Source: B1 sp964355075 (GTDB lineage: Bacteria; Bacteroidota; Bacteroidia; UKL13-3). Taken from it: a DNA stretch of 64,000 bases. Position 1 is the first letter of the stretch; every line of letters begins with the position of its first letter. The translations under genes were made by a program, and so were the position numbers. Positions 1-7,752 of the stretch are shown in pieces. The stretch is from contig CAYHCF010000006.1 in the NCBI GenBank assembly GCA_964355075.1, positions 1 to 64,000 of the forward strand, written 5' to 3'. A model generated the notes under the pieces. That model made no database searches and had not been told where the DNA came from. It was given only the letters and a program-made list of their open reading frames with translations.

Positions 1-1969
1 AGCGCATACTTGGAACCATTTGATGGAGGGGTAAGGGGCGGGTGAACACCTGAAGTGCGGCGGAGTCTTTACATCCGTTTAAATCGGAAATAACAACCTT
101 ATAATTACTGGTAACATTTGGTGTTGGAGGATTAATTGCTAAGGTTGAATCCACACTTAACATCCGGATAATTGTTGTTGAATTCATTGCTCCAGAGTAA
201 TAAGTATAGCGATATCCATTTCCAAAGGGTACTCCGTCTCTGCCATGTGCGGTAACCGTAACCGGCACCCCAAAGCAATTGAAGGTATCCCGTATGCTTA
301 CCTTTACAGGATAAGGCATGAAAACAGAGTCGATAATATTATTATTCGGGCATCCACTTGGGTTAGGTGGAGGTATGGTTGACAGGCGGAGTTTTATCCG
401 ATACCAGCCCCCAAGTAAAAATTTATGATTGATCACACTACTACCATTAAATGTTGCGTAGGTATTACTATTGGGAGCCACTTCAACCTGAAACTGCGTA
501 TAGGTGGGGTCAATGGTTACCTGGCTTGGGTTTGTTAATGTATAAGTGAAATCGTAATATCCGCAATTTTTATTTATTTTATTGATATTGGCCAGAGGAA
601 TTCTTCGCACATAAATGGCAAAGGAGTGGGCTGCACGGGCTGGAATCGGGCAAGCACGGTCTTTGGCCGTTACCACAAAATACCAGGGCAGGTTTTGGGC
701 CATGTTGGCCGGCGGTGTCCAGCAGAATTTCATGCTGTCTTTTTTCGGGCCCACTACCGGTCTGTTTGCCACAATATATGATTTAACAAAGGTGGCTCCA
801 TTACTCACCAGTGGCGAAGGAGAATTCCACGACAAATCTGTGGTATCCCATCCTGATGTTTCATCCCAGGCGGTAATGAATAAACACAATTGCTGGCCGG
901 CACAAATATAATAAGTGTATAAGGGTTGCGGAGAGGAGGAAACCCCAAAGGCATCGTAAGTTCGGAGAATAGGCGGATTATTGGGTGGGCAAAACTGGCT
1001 GTAAAACTGAATATCCCTTCGCGTTATACCCATCAGCGTATAAACACCCCCGATGAGTTTCCATTGTTTTACTTCAATTACCAGCATGGAAACGAAATTT
1101 CCGGCTGGGCGGAAACGAATATCACCTGAGGACGGGTCAATATAAATTCCAAGAGGCGGCAGGGCCGGCGGACTTTGTAAAGGTGCGCCTAAATAGGGGA
1201 ATGGAACGCTTGGGCTATAAGGTGAAACATAAGGTGCAGAAGTTCCCGGACCCGTTAAAGATTGTCCGAAAGCATAGCTCAGTGAATCTCCGTCAGGGTC
1301 GACGGCACCGAGGTTATAGGTAAAATCCTGACCGGCACAAACAACGGCAACAGGGTCATTGGTAAAAACAGGGGAGGAATTACAAGGTGTGGCGCATCGG
1401 TTAATTGTAGCCTGTGTAAAAAAGCTTAAACCTGTTGGTCCCGCAAGGGTAGTAATGGCAGCATTCCGGCAGCAGGTTAAAAAGCCAACATTCACCAAAC
1501 AGCAACTTGCAGGAAGCGCATTTAAGTTAATATTTCCCTGAAAGGTATAAACTTCAATTCCGGGAGAAAAGGTACCCGGCGTACGGGTTCCGCAATTGGA
1601 ACAGATAGAGGTGGCAGCCGCACATAATTGAATCACATCAAAACCACTCACCGCAACTATTACCAAAATACTTTGCGAGCCAAAACTGGTGCCCAAACAG
1701 GAACCTCCGGCTCCCACTATACTAATAGGAAGGGCACAGGATGGGCTTAAGGCAGTTGGGCAGTTGCCGCACAATTGAATTCCTGCACAATCCCGGTATA
1801 TTTTCATGGTTACCTGATAAACTCCGGCAGTTGCTGTACATTGGTAATTTACATCGGAACCCACCGTATGGTCCGCCAAAACAGGTTGAGTCCAAAATGA
1901 AAACAGAAATAAGGAAATCAGTAAGAACTTTCTTCTTAATGGATCAAGCAAAAAACAAATTGCACGCAT
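1..1969 (-). CDS. Secreted cysteine-rich surface protein, C-terminus outside window
   Basis: The minus-strand frame stays open from an ATG at 1969 to the window edge, so about 656 residues are visible and the C-terminus is missing. The N-terminus has a basic stretch and a hydrophobic core ending near LA (residue 32), read as a signal peptide. Next comes a 'VNYQC...YQVTMKIYRDC' segment, an arrangement I know from large Bacteroidota surface proteins that often end in a gliding-motility/type IX secretion C-terminal domain. Many Cys pairs follow (CGNC, CSNC, SCC, TCC), then Ig/PKD-like stretches with 'NDPVAVVCAGQDFTYNLGAVDPDGDSLSY' type sequence, a cadherin/PKD-like pattern. It is probably an exported adhesin or structural repeat protein. 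The secretion route cannot be confirmed because the end is not in the window. Confidence 0.8.
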   Translation of the reverse strand, partial: MRAICFLLDPLRRKFLLISLFLFSFWTQPVLADHTVGSDVNYQCTATAGVYQVTMKIYRDCAGIQLCGNCPTALSPSCALPISIVGAGGSCLGTSFGSQSILVIVAVSGFDVIQLCAAATSICSNCGTRTPGTFSPGIEVYTFQGNINLNALPASCCLVNVGFLTCCRNAAITTLAGPTGLSFFTQATINRCATPCNSSPVFTNDPVAVVCAGQDFTYNLGAVDPDGDSLSYAFGQSLTGPGTSAPYVSPYSPSVPFPYLGAPLQSPPALPPLGIYIDPSSGDIRFRPAGNFVSMLVIEVKQWKLIGGVYTLMGITRRDIQFYSQFCPPNNPPILRTYDAFGVSSSPQPLYTYYICAGQQLCLFITAWDETSGWDTTDLSWNSPSPLVSNGATFVKSYIVANRPVVGPKKDSMKFCWTPPANMAQNLPWYFVVTAKDRACPIPARAAHSFAIYVRRIPLANINKINKNCGYYDFTYTLTNPSQVTIDPTYTQFQVEVAPNSNTYATFNGSSVINHKFLLGGWYRIKLRLSTIPPPNPSGCPNNNIIDSVFMPYPVKVSIRDTFNCFGVPVTVTAHGRDGVPFGNGYRYTYYSGAMNSTTIIRMLSVDSTLAINPPTPNVTSNYKVVISDLNGCKDSAALQVFTRPLPLHQMVPSMR

Positions 1970-2414
1970 GTAAATAATATAATATCTGTCTGTGACTTCA
2001 AATATAAAGTCAATGTTACTAAAAATTTCTATAAGTATTCATAATTTCCTCAACAAGTTAATTTATTAGTATAAAATTAAGAAAATAATACGGGTGCACT
2101 ATTCAAATAACATAAGAAGAGGTGTAAAACTTACGCAAGAAACGAATGCAGAGGCATTTGCTAAGTTATTTTATCTGTCCTGAGAATTCTGCCACTCACA
2201 CAGGTTGCTCAAAACAATTAAAATTGCCTGCAATAAATATCAGCCTTCGGCAATGGATTACGTTAAAATTTTAAAAGTTGTCCGAAATATAATTGATCTG
2301 GTAAGATCCTTCTAAAACATTTGGCAGTAGCAGCAAAATGCCAATTTTATTCGGGATATTTGCCCTTTAGGCAACCCATAAGCTTTTGATCTTGACTATA
2401 AAGTTAGAAAACCC
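1970..2414. other. Intergenic region between divergent genes
   Basis: This 445-bp AT-rich gap separates the minus-strand surface-protein gene from the plus-strand sigma-factor gene. Apart from the putative -7 element at 1993-2012, I see no open frame with coding character, no tRNA-like fold and no terminator. No TAnnTTTG match was found upstream of the sigma gene. Confidence 0.6.
1993..2012 (-). promoter_or_regulatory. Putative -7 element framed by an inverted repeat, upstream of the surface protein
   Basis: Read on the minus strand, TATATTTG (2006 to 1999) fits the Bacteroidota -7 consensus TAnnTTTG, 30 nt upstream of the ATG at 1969. It lies exactly between the arms TGACTT and AAGTCA of a 6-bp perfect inverted repeat. 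No clear TTTG -33 box is found at 17-20 nt spacing. The arrangement fits an operator over a promoter, but the arms are short. Confidence 0.35.
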
Positions 2415-2978
2415 ATGATCTGGAATGAAACCGACATCATTAATGGCTGTTTGGACGGCGTAAGGGCAAGCCAGAAGCAATTGTATGAGCATTTTGCCGG
2501 AAAAATGCTGGGGGTTTGTATGCGTTATGCCAAAGATAGAGCCGAGGCAGAAGACATGCTACAGGAAGGGTTTCTTAAAGTTTTTCAGGGATTGAGCAAG
2601 TTTAAAGGCGCCGGTAGTTTTGAAGGGTGGGTAAGACGAATAATGGTTTATAATGCCATTAATTACTTTAAACACCGAAGCCGAAAATTTAAAGAAGACC
2701 TGGATAGAGAAAATTATGACGCAGTTTATCACGACCAAATTATAGAAAAAATTTCAGCCAAAGAAATCATTGCATTGATACAGCATTTACCGCAAGGGTA
2801 TCGGGTTATTTTTAACCTGTACGCCATAGAGGGGTATTCTCACAAAGAGATTGCCGAAAAATTAGAGATTGCCATTGGTACCAGCAAATCGCAATACTCA
2901 CGTGCTAAACAGTTTATGCAAGGTTTGTTGGCTAAACATTACCATATATTGAATGAACCCTTTGAAGAAGCAAGATAA
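2415..2978 (+). CDS. ECF-type RNA polymerase sigma factor
   Basis: 187 aa, the usual size for an extracytoplasmic-function sigma-70 factor. Region 2 covers about residues 22-90: 'YEHFAGKMLGVCMRYAKDRAEAEDMLQE' is followed by an aromatic and basic promoter-melting segment ending in 'INYFKHRSRKF'. Region 4 covers about 125-180, with the helix-turn-helix 'GYSHKEIAEKLEIAIGTSKSQYSRAK'. There is no extra C-terminal domain. The next gene overlaps its end by 26 bp in another frame, so the two are almost certainly co-translated, and the partner's N-terminus is the likely regulator of this sigma factor. The regulon is unknown. Confidence 0.93.
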   Translation: MIWNETDIINGCLDGVRASQKQLYEHFAGKMLGVCMRYAKDRAEAEDMLQEGFLKVFQGLSKFKGAGSFEGWVRRIMVYNAINYFKHRSRKFKEDLDRENYDAVYHDQIIEKISAKEIIALIQHLPQGYRVIFNLYAIEGYSHKEIAEKLEIAIGTSKSQYSRAKQFMQGLLAKHYHILNEPFEEAR

Positions 2979-4488
2979 GTTTGAAGAACGATTGAAAGAG
3001 AAGTTGAGCGAGCTGGAAGTTAAGCCTTCCAACACGTTATGGGATCGTATTGAAAAAAATTTGGACAGTGATGGTTTTGAGCCGTCTATCCAAAATATGC
3101 TGGAATCGTATACGCTTGAACCGAATGCGAATGTTTGGACCGATATTGAAAGTCAATTACCCGAAACCAGAAAACGCTATGGTATGCTTTGGATTTCGTT
3201 GATTACCTTTATTTTGGGAGTTGGATTCGGAACAACTTATTGGTTCAAACCGAATGCGCCTGAATCAATTGAAAATAAAATAGTCCTTTCTGAACCCATC
3301 GCAGCTAAATCTGTAGAAAACCTGATAAGCGAAAAAACCCTTGTTGAAAAGAAGAAATACCTGGCATCAAAAAGTCAATTTAACAAAAAAGCGAGCCATA
3401 AACGAGCTGTCGCCGAACCGAAAAATTTAAGCGGCATGCCCACCCTTAATAAAGAAGCACGCTCTGCTAACGTCAGAAATAAAACGCCAAAAACTTTTTC
3501 TATTTTCAGGAAGAAAGAGTTAGTTATTTCTTCGGCTGAGATAAATGGAAAGCTTGTTTCTTCAGCAACGATTTCTGAAAATACTGTATCTGATATTCCT
3601 AATGTTCATCACCCAGAAAATAAGGATCAAGCTGTTCTAAAACCTGCTATTAAGTTAGCTACTCCGATTCTAAATGTCGATAGCAAAGAAAGCGTATTGA
3701 TTAAATCACTGGATCAATCTTTATCAGATAGTTCGATGATTGATCAAAAGGTAAGAGCCAAAGATTACGGTCCTTCTCCGGATGAGTTAGGCAAAGTTTC
3801 CATTACAGCAACCGTTGGTATTCAAATGTGTTATTTGAAACTCAATATGCCTTCCCATTCGAGTTATAGTTTACAACAATCATATGCTTTGCGTCAAGAG
3901 ATGGAGACCCCGGCTATGGATTATAACGGTGGATTTTTGATCAATTATCATATTAATCAGAAATTTTTTGTTTCGGCAGGTATTCAGATAAGCAACTTTA
4001 AACAATCCATTAATTTCTCATTGATTGCACCTATTGACACTAATACAATCCTTCTTCGATCAAAAAATTTGTATTTACATCCCAACGATTCTCTGATTCA
4101 GGGAAATGCGAATGTTTTAGAAAACAAATACAGTTTTACTGAAATTCCTTTGTATCTCAACTTCAATGTGTATCATGGAGAAGCGCTGGATTTTGATCTT
4201 CAGGCGGGAGTAAGTTATGCAATGTTAAATTTAGTTGCCGCCTATATGCCAGATCCGGGTCTGGTGGGCCTTTTACAAATAAACGGAAAAGATGATTTTC
4301 CAAAATTGAAAAACACATTTTTCGCAAGTTTTTCTCCATCAATTAGTTACAAGATTAATAATGCGTTGGCAATAGGTGCTATACCAAGTGTGAAAGTTGC
4401 CATAAGTAGTATAATTAACAACCCCGAATGGATACAGGAGCACCCCTGGTTTATTGGTATGAACCTGTTTATCAGAAAGAGATTTTAA
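2953..4488 (+). CDS. Putative anti-sigma-like membrane protein with C-terminal beta-barrel
   Basis: 511 aa. The N-terminal ~75 residues are charged and hold a tandem motif: 'VKPSNTLWDRIEKNL' (23-37) and 'LEPNANVWTDIESQL' (55-69). One transmembrane helix follows at about 77-97, then a basic, low-complexity stretch to about 280. The last ~230 residues look like an outer-membrane beta-barrel of the PorT/OmpA type: alternating hydrophobic and polar strands, 'GGFLINYHINQKFFVSAGIQ', and a terminal 'GMNLFIRKRF'. Proteins of this plan often sit directly after ECF sigma genes in Bacteroidota. A link from cell surface to sigma factor is inferred, not shown. The 26-bp overlap with the sigma gene supports joint function. 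Confidence 0.7.
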   Translation: MNPLKKQDKFEERLKEKLSELEVKPSNTLWDRIEKNLDSDGFEPSIQNMLESYTLEPNANVWTDIESQLPETRKRYGMLWISLITFILGVGFGTTYWFKPNAPESIENKIVLSEPIAAKSVENLISEKTLVEKKKYLASKSQFNKKASHKRAVAEPKNLSGMPTLNKEARSANVRNKTPKTFSIFRKKELVISSAEINGKLVSSATISENTVSDIPNVHHPENKDQAVLKPAIKLATPILNVDSKESVLIKSLDQSLSDSSMIDQKVRAKDYGPSPDELGKVSITATVGIQMCYLKLNMPSHSSYSLQQSYALRQEMETPAMDYNGGFLINYHINQKFFVSAGIQISNFKQSINFSLIAPIDTNTILLRSKNLYLHPNDSLIQGNANVLENKYSFTEIPLYLNFNVYHGEALDFDLQAGVSYAMLNLVAAYMPDPGLVGLLQINGKDDFPKLKNTFFASFSPSISYKINNALAIGAIPSVKVAISSIINNPEWIQEHPWFIGMNLFIRKRF

Positions 4489-4490
4489 CA

Positions 4491-4525
4491 AAAAAAACGC
4501 ACCCATCGTGGGAGCGTTCTTTTAT
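4491..4525. terminator. Bidirectional rho-independent terminator
   Basis: The hairpin AACGC-A-CCCA / TGGG-A-GCGTT has a TCG loop (4496-4518) and one A-A mismatch. It is flanked by an A-run on the left and a T-rich run on the right. It separates two convergent genes, the beta-barrel protein and secG. In the minus direction (secG) the U-tract is longest, so it should terminate best there. Confidence 0.85.
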
Positions 4526-4536
4526 TAATGGGAATA

Positions 4537-4896
4537 TTATTTGGCAGGTTGTTCAGCTGGTTTTTCCTGAGTGTTGGCAGCCTGTCCGGCTTGTGGAGCC
4601 TGAGGAGCCATTGGAACAGTTGTTTGTTCAATATTATCCTTGATCCGCGATTCGTTTACACTTTCAGTGCTGGAACCATCCGGACGAAAGAAATTTGTAA
4701 GTAAAGACAATGAAATTAGGGCAAATGCCAAACCCCAGGTGGCTTTTTCAACTACATCGGTGCTGCGTTTAACCCCCATTATTTGGCTAGGGGCGATAAA
4801 GTTTGCAGCAATTCCTCCTTTAGGATTTTGAATTAAAACCAAGAGGATCAGCAATAAACAGGCAATAATGATTAATACAAAAATGAAAGTTAACAT
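4537..4896 (-). CDS. secG: Preprotein translocase subunit SecG
   Basis: 119 aa. SecG is a small inner-membrane subunit of the SecYEG channel. Two transmembrane helices are visible (about 2-22 and 52-70). Between them is the conserved 'LIQNPKGGIAANF' loop, followed by 'KATWGLAFALISLSLL'. The C-terminal 45 residues are a polar Ala/Gln/Pro/Glu tail, common in Bacteroidota SecG. The start lies 3 nt after the stop of the acidic TPR-like gene, so the two form one transcription unit with lptE upstream. Confidence 0.93.
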   Translation of the reverse strand: MLTFIFVLIIIACLLLILLVLIQNPKGGIAANFIAPSQIMGVKRSTDVVEKATWGLAFALISLSLLTNFFRPDGSSTESVNESRIKDNIEQTTVPMAPQAPQAGQAANTQEKPAEQPAK

Positions 4897-4899
4897 AAG

Positions 4900-7140
4900 T
4901 TATTCGATATTATGATCTGATTTTATTTGATGAATAAGGCCTGCAAAATAAGACAATTTATTGGGATAAAGCAAACCTAATTTTTCATACATTTCTATTG
5001 CCTTATGAAATAGGCACTGATTTGTATAAATTTTAGCCAGTGTTTCGCTTAGCATTTCATTGTTTTCTTCGGCACTCTGTTTTGCCATATTTAAGGGGCT
5101 GTAAAATTCACTTTTGGGTCTGGCAATACTGGGATTTTCTCTGATAAATTTGTTTAAAATGAATTCTGTATTATCGGGTTCGCGATTTATTTTTGGAGCT
5201 TGAATATTAGCGAATTTGGGTTCATATATGGGTTCAGTAGATTCAGTCGGTATTTTTCGTTCAATAATATCCTTTGTTTCCAAAAAAATGGGATCAATTT
5301 CCCCTTTCAAACTAACAAAGGGCAGATTTTCAGTATTTGGTTCCGGCTGAGAGGCCTCGCTATCTGTTTTGGAAACAAATATTTTTCTAAAACTGCCTTC
5401 AAAAATCTGATCATTGTATTTAACCAGAATATAAAGCGGAGCCAGAAACTCATTGATTTCAAAATCAGCCAGACTTTTTAAAAGAAAAGGTTCTGAAGGA
5501 CCAGGAATTATTTCATCTTTTCCAGGTTCAGCAGGTAATTTTTCTAAGATACTGTTTTCATCTAAATGGGTAAGTTGTTTTTGATCTTCAACAGGGATTT
5601 CAATCTGCTGATGAACCGAAATTTCTGCTTTTAACAGGTTTTCATTCTGCTCGCTGATTTTACTTTGAAAATGTTGAACAAAAACTGTGTCCTCTTCTTC
5701 CACCGGTAGTTTAGGTTCATCCGCTGGTGTAATTAATTCAGTTTGTATTATTTCAATATTTTCAATAAGAGGAGTCTCACGATTCGTTGATTCTGAATTT
5801 TCTTCACTTACACTGGTTTCGGGAATTTGTTTTTGACTTAACCATTTCGCAAAGTCATCCTCATCCGCATTCTCAATAATGGAGATATCTGAAAGTTCAT
5901 TAATGATTTCCTCAAATGGCTCAACAGGAGTCTCAATTGGTTTACTGGTTTCAGTTACAGTTGCGACGGGTTCTGGGATTGAAACTTCTATTTCATTCGA
6001 GGTTTCTATTTTATTTTCAAAATCCTGCTTTTCAAATTCAAGTACACTGCCCGATAAATCAATTGCATCTAACCCGTATGCTTCTTTAGTATATTCAGAT
6101 TCAACTCCTGCTGCAATATCTTCGGTTATATTATTTTCGGTAGCCGGGTAATCATCTGAACTGTCAGCATCAACAATTTCGGTTTCCTGTTGGATGGGTT
6201 CAATGATTTTATTTATGAGAGAGGAATCTTTAAAGTTTTCATTCAGGTAGGTTTCATCTTCCAAAATATTTTTTCCGGGTATGATAGCATCCTGTTCAGA
6301 AAGGCTAATATCTTCTAAGCTTGAAACATCAAAATCTTGCAGGATCATTTCATCATGCTCAATATTCTTAGAAATGATTGATTCATTAGAATTGGGTGCT
6401 TGTGCAGAAACAAATTTTATAAATTTTCCTGTGCTTTCAACCAATTTTTCCGCTTCCACAATTTCACCTGATTCTGTTTTTTTATCTAAATCAAAGAAAT
6501 CAGGTTCTGTTTCAGGGATAACTAAACGAGTTGGTTCATTATTATCAATAAAGACTTCAATTGGGGGTTCATCATTAATTTCTGTTTCAGAAGTGACATC
6601 CACATACTGCTGTGTATTTAAGACCGTACTCGATTCATTTTCTTCAAACTTTTCATCATATTCAATAAATTCGGGCAGGATTATTTCAGGTAAAGGATTA
6701 TCATCTTTTTGCTCCGTGAACTCAGGTTCTATCTCATAATCATTATTTACATCGTTTTCAATGATAGGATCAGCTACAACAGAAGTTTCCACTTCGGTAG
6801 AAATAATTTCAGTTATATCGCTTATTGATTCCTGTTTTTCAGGAACAGGGATTGTTTTTAAGCTATCAATGACCCCATTTAACATCCCGATACTTTCGGT
6901 TTCAGCGGGTAAATCATGCACCAGGTTGTACAAAACCGAACGATCTCCTGCCTGAAGAGCTGCTTGTTTCAAAAACTTCTCGTACTCGTAATGCTTTGTG
7001 TCATGCAAGGCTTTCACGAGGAGGTTCTGACCCAGAGCAAAGTAAGGGAACTCTGCTACAAGCATTTTAAGTGAATCAATTTCCTGAGTCCCTAACTTTT
7101 TTTGGGATTTAACCAAATTTGTAAAATCGTATTTATTCAA
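4900..7140 (-). CDS. Large acidic protein with TPR-like C-terminus, between lptE and secG
   Basis: 746 aa. The N-terminal ~80 residues (MNKYDFTNLVKSQ..., 'AEFPYFALGQNLLVKALHDTKHYEYEKFLKQAAL') are helical and typical of an uncharacterised Bacteroidota family encoded at this locus. Residues ~85-520 are a very acidic, Glu/Asp/Ile/Ser-rich low-complexity region with no predicted fold. A conserved-looking stretch lies at ~535-600, and the last ~90 residues hold a helical hairpin pair, 'AKIYTNQCLFHKAIEMYEKLGLLYPNKLSYF', resembling one TPR unit. There is no signal peptide or membrane segment, so it is probably cytoplasmic. The link to lptE and secG suggests an envelope-related scaffold, but no function is known to me. 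Confidence 0.85.
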   Translation of the reverse strand: MNKYDFTNLVKSQKKLGTQEIDSLKMLVAEFPYFALGQNLLVKALHDTKHYEYEKFLKQAALQAGDRSVLYNLVHDLPAETESIGMLNGVIDSLKTIPVPEKQESISDITEIISTEVETSVVADPIIENDVNNDYEIEPEFTEQKDDNPLPEIILPEFIEYDEKFEENESSTVLNTQQYVDVTSETEINDEPPIEVFIDNNEPTRLVIPETEPDFFDLDKKTESGEIVEAEKLVESTGKFIKFVSAQAPNSNESIISKNIEHDEMILQDFDVSSLEDISLSEQDAIIPGKNILEDETYLNENFKDSSLINKIIEPIQQETEIVDADSSDDYPATENNITEDIAAGVESEYTKEAYGLDAIDLSGSVLEFEKQDFENKIETSNEIEVSIPEPVATVTETSKPIETPVEPFEEIINELSDISIIENADEDDFAKWLSQKQIPETSVSEENSESTNRETPLIENIEIIQTELITPADEPKLPVEEEDTVFVQHFQSKISEQNENLLKAEISVHQQIEIPVEDQKQLTHLDENSILEKLPAEPGKDEIIPGPSEPFLLKSLADFEINEFLAPLYILVKYNDQIFEGSFRKIFVSKTDSEASQPEPNTENLPFVSLKGEIDPIFLETKDIIERKIPTESTEPIYEPKFANIQAPKINREPDNTEFILNKFIRENPSIARPKSEFYSPLNMAKQSAEENNEMLSETLAKIYTNQCLFHKAIEMYEKLGLLYPNKLSYFAGLIHQIKSDHNIE

Positions 7141-7188
7141 ATGGCAGAATTTTGAGGCAATATAAAAAAAAAATATTAGCTCACCAAT

Positions 7189-7692
7189 TTACCAGTTAAT
7201 AAAGGCTTTATTAAAAACATCCTGAACCAAAGCATCACAAATACCGGCGATCAGACCGGCTTCAATAGCAGCGAAATCTTGTTGAGAATTAAAATCCTTG
7301 AAATTGCTAAAAGTTTGCGTAAAATTTTTGGTTTCATCTTTCTTGTCTTCATAAGTGATCTCAACCACAACGGTTAACCGGCTGATTGCGTTCTGCTGGT
7401 CTCCCTGAATTCCTGCAGGTGCAGTAGTATAATTAGTTATCTTACCGCTAAAATGCAGGTCAGCATCACCGGTAGTTAATTTTAAAGGAGTTTCATTGGT
7501 AAATTTCGTTTTCAATTTCTCCGTTAACAACTGACTCAGGGTTGGAGAAACAATACTTGCATTATTAACGATATAAGAAACAGAGAAGGTTCTTGCATCA
7601 GCGGGTATTGACGCTCCACTCTGACTATAAATTCCACAGCCTCCACAGCTCATACCAATAAAACAAAATAGGATAAACTTTAACATATTCAT
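7189..7692 (-). CDS. lptE: LptE-family lipoprotein (LPS assembly)
   Basis: 167 aa. Members are outer-membrane lipoproteins that plug and support LptD during LPS insertion. The first ~20 residues are a lipoprotein-type signal: a hydrophobic core, then 'MSCGGCGIYS'; which Cys is lipidated is unclear. The body, with 'GASIPADARTFSV', 'LTEKLKTKFTNETPLKL' and 'DADLHFSGKITNY', matches the Bacteroidota LptE pattern. M1 and M3 are equally possible starts. It heads the unit lptE - acidic TPR-like gene - secG, 48 nt before the second gene. The lptD gene lies separately at 31.2-33.9 kb. Confidence 0.88.
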   Translation of the reverse strand: MNMLKFILFCFIGMSCGGCGIYSQSGASIPADARTFSVSYIVNNASIVSPTLSQLLTEKLKTKFTNETPLKLTTGDADLHFSGKITNYTTAPAGIQGDQQNAISRLTVVVEITYEDKKDETKNFTQTFSNFKDFNSQQDFAAIEAGLIAGICDALVQDVFNKAFINW

Positions 7693-7710
7693 AAAACGAA
7701 TATACTATTT

Positions 7711-7747
7711 AAACTAAAAACGCAGGCTATACCTGCGTTTTTAGTTT
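7711..7747 (-). terminator. Rho-independent terminator of citrate synthase
   Basis: A perfect 16-bp stem (7711-7726 with 7732-7747) has a 5-nt loop CTATA. Its GC core is CGCAGG/CCTGCG, with A/T arms giving a U-tract in either direction. It starts 5 nt after the citrate synthase stop and isolates that gene from lptE downstream. Confidence 0.9.
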
Positions 7748-7752
7748 TTTAT

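Noticed and set aside
1359..1541. Plus-strand frames in the 1-2 kb region
   Set aside because: They are antisense to the secreted protein, whose minus-strand frame is open throughout.
6281..6739. 152-codon plus-strand frame, Ser-rich
   Set aside because: It is the shadow of the acidic low-complexity minus-strand protein.
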